Of a stretch of DNA of 40,047 nt, positions 38,815 to 40,047 are shown piece after piece. The first letter of the stretch is position 1. Each line of letters starts with the position of its first letter. Source of the DNA: DAOUEG01 sp964595455 (GTDB taxonomy: Bacteria; Chloroflexota; Dehalococcoidia; Dehalococcoidales; RBG-16-60-22); assembly GCA_964595455.1 (NCBI GenBank), contig CAZQQL010000015.1, forward strand, positions 1 to 40,047. The letters run 5' to 3'. Below the pieces are notes generated by a model. The model had not been told where the DNA came from and made no database searches. It saw nothing but the letters and a program-made list of their open reading frames with translations. A program made the position numbers and the translations under genes.

Positions 38815-40047
38815 TTAACGGTACGTTCCGTATTCCCTGGCGGCTTCCATCATGGCGTGGAGACTGGCGACCGGCCCGTTGTTCATGCCGGCGCTGCCGG
38901 TCAGGATATACCCGCCGCCGGGAGCGCAGTCCTCGATGAGCTGTTTGCAGCTCGCCTTGACCTGCTCCGGCGTGCCGGTAACGAGTATCGAAGCCGGGAC
39001 ATTACCGGCGATGGTGCAGGTATCGCCGATGGTCTGCTTGGCCTTCTTCATGTCCATGACCTCGAAGTACCAGATAACGCCGGTCTTCGGGAGGTCGCCG
39101 ATGAGGTCAAGCCGCGGCTCGTAACTCCCCTCCGCAAAGGGCATGGGGACAAGGCCTTCCTCGATCATGCCGAGGAGCACCTGTTTCAGGGTGGGCCAGT
39201 AGAACTTCTCGAACTGTTTGGGGGACATGAAGCCTTTTTCGCCCTTGTGGAGCGGCATCGAGACGATGGGGCAGAGAGAGGCATCGGCGCTGCGTATGGC
39301 CCCTTTGACGATGATGGGCACGAGCCGTTCCACGGCCTCGAGTATCTTCTGCGGGCGGCGGAACATGTCTTCGACGATGCCCTTGGTGCCGCGCAGGACG
39401 TCCGAGAGGTTATCAAACGGCGCGCCGGCCATACCGCCGCCGAAGGCGGGATAGCCTTCTTCCAGCAGGGTGCGCCCGCAGCGGCCTACCGCTTCGCCCC
39501 ACTTGCGGATCTCCGTCCCGGCGTCGAGCAGCGCCTGGAGCGATTCCTGGACTTCCGGACGTGAAGCGGACATGACAAAGCCGAGCGGGTTGGTCAGGAC
39601 GGGGTTGAAACCGGCCAGGTACTGGAAGCCCGTAAAAGCGCCAGCGGTTCGAGGCAGGAACGTGCGCAGCCAGTAATCAGTCGGGTTCTGCATGAAGTCG
39701 TCGTACTCGTCCGCCTCCATGTAGACGCCTTCCACGTACTGGTACATGGGAGCGTTCTCCGGCAGGCCGCGGCCCGGCCACTTGTGCAATTTATGGCCGA
39801 TGATGTCGATGACGCGGCCGGGATAGACGAGGCCGGGACCGGAAGCGGTATCCGGCTTCAGTTCCCGGTTAAAGCGCAGCCAGGCGTCGGCGAGCTTATC
39901 GTAGTCATACATGCACTCCCCGAGGCTGTAGCCGGCCCAGGAAGCCGGGAGGTACCCGGCGGGGAGGTTGACCGGCACGCGGTCCGGTTCTTCATGTTTG
40001 ATAGTCTTCACAAATCGGGTAACGCGTTCCCGGTAGGCCTGGCGGGC
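38815..40047 (-). CDS. Uroporphyrinogen decarboxylase-family protein, 5' end missing
   Basis: The frame stays open to the window edge: residues ARQAYRERVTRF precede the GTG at 40011, and family members have an N-terminal extension of this kind before HEEPDRVPV, so the true start is outside. The protein resembles the URO-D superfamily, which also holds corrinoid methyltransferases (MtaA/MtbA): EEPDRVP, PASWAGYSLG, GFMSPKQFEKFYWPTLKQVL, CTIAGNVPASILVTGTPEQV and GGGYILTGSAGMN. The HxC zinc motif of MtaA-type enzymes is not seen; the equivalent stretch reads VPMPFAEGSYEPRL. With a pterin methyltransferase gene next door, a methyl-transfer role is more likely than haem synthesis, but this is inference. 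Confidence 0.86.
   Translation of the reverse strand, partial: ARQAYRERVTRFVKTIKHEEPDRVPVNLPAGYLPASWAGYSLGECMYDYDKLADAWLRFNRELKPDTASGPGLVYPGRVIDIIGHKLHKWPGRGLPENAPMYQYVEGVYMEADEYDDFMQNPTDYWLRTFLPRTAGAFTGFQYLAGFNPVLTNPLGFVMSASRPEVQESLQALLDAGTEIRKWGEAVGRCGRTLLEEGYPAFGGGMAGAPFDNLSDVLRGTKGIVEDMFRRPQKILEAVERLVPIIVKGAIRSADASLCPIVSMPLHKGEKGFMSPKQFEKFYWPTLKQVLLGMIEEGLVPMPFAEGSYEPRLDLIGDLPKTGVIWYFEVMDMKKAKQTIGDTCTIAGNVPASILVTGTPEQVKASCKQLIEDCAPGGGYILTGSAGMNNGPVASLHAMMEAAREYGTYR

Overview
The window is a piece of a GC-rich bacterial metagenome scaffold. It starts in untrimmed Illumina adapter sequence and carries two 10-N scaffold gaps (20075-20084 and 22994-23003). No marker gene fixes the taxonomy. 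The gene content suggests an anaerobic Chloroflexota of the Dehalococcoidia type: a pterin-dependent methyltransferase, a uroporphyrinogen-decarboxylase-like protein, duplicated cupins, an RRM protein with a Gly/Arg tail, a CxxC-x17-CxxC zinc ribbon and a GlgE/TreYZ glucan cluster. This placement is inference.

Layout. 1-872: adapter, then a HicA/HicB-like toxin-antitoxin pair with a dyad operator. 1058-13192: an alpha-glucan/trehalose block. glgE and a maltokinase-branching enzyme fusion run on the plus strand and converge on a tightly packed treZ / GH57 / treY operon on the minus strand. No treS is present in the window. 13321-19544: a cytosolic multi-PAS histidine kinase, a P2-type cation ATPase with an altered metal-site residue, and a B12-binding radical SAM protein. 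19545-20501: no gene; it holds stem-loop repeats, a promoter-bearing repeat, adapter read-through and a gap. 20502-22163: a small alpha/beta-barrel protein and an atypical acyl-CoA dehydrogenase. 22297-24813: a three-gene ABC-2 exporter, one permease of which is broken by the second gap.

24814-29047 looks like an accessory island. An ImmA/IrrE-type protease and an XRE repressor form an operon whose promoter carries an 18-bp palindrome over the -10. The same palindrome sits at the same place in the ABC exporter promoter, so the pair probably controls itself and the exporter. Next to it lie a second, inverted copy of the promoter repeat, a possible leaderless small ORF, and an AT-rich 749-aa GTPase-like gene with its own promoter flanked by GGTACC repeats.

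29058-33275 (all minus strand): a bicupin, a SnoaL/NTF2-like protein, two RRM proteins, a zinc-ribbon protein and a second bicupin. 33573-37323: a peptide/nickel-type ABC importer (binding lipoprotein and two permeases, no ATPases seen). 37649-40047: initiator tRNA-Met, a methyltetrahydrofolate-type methyltransferase, and a uroporphyrinogen-decarboxylase-family protein cut by the window edge.

Several starts were moved from the longest frame using Shine-Dalgarno position and family N-termini: TTG for the GH57 gene and the second bicupin, GTG for the zinc ribbon and one ABC permease. At least two genes (glgE and the P-type ATPase) appear to be leaderless.
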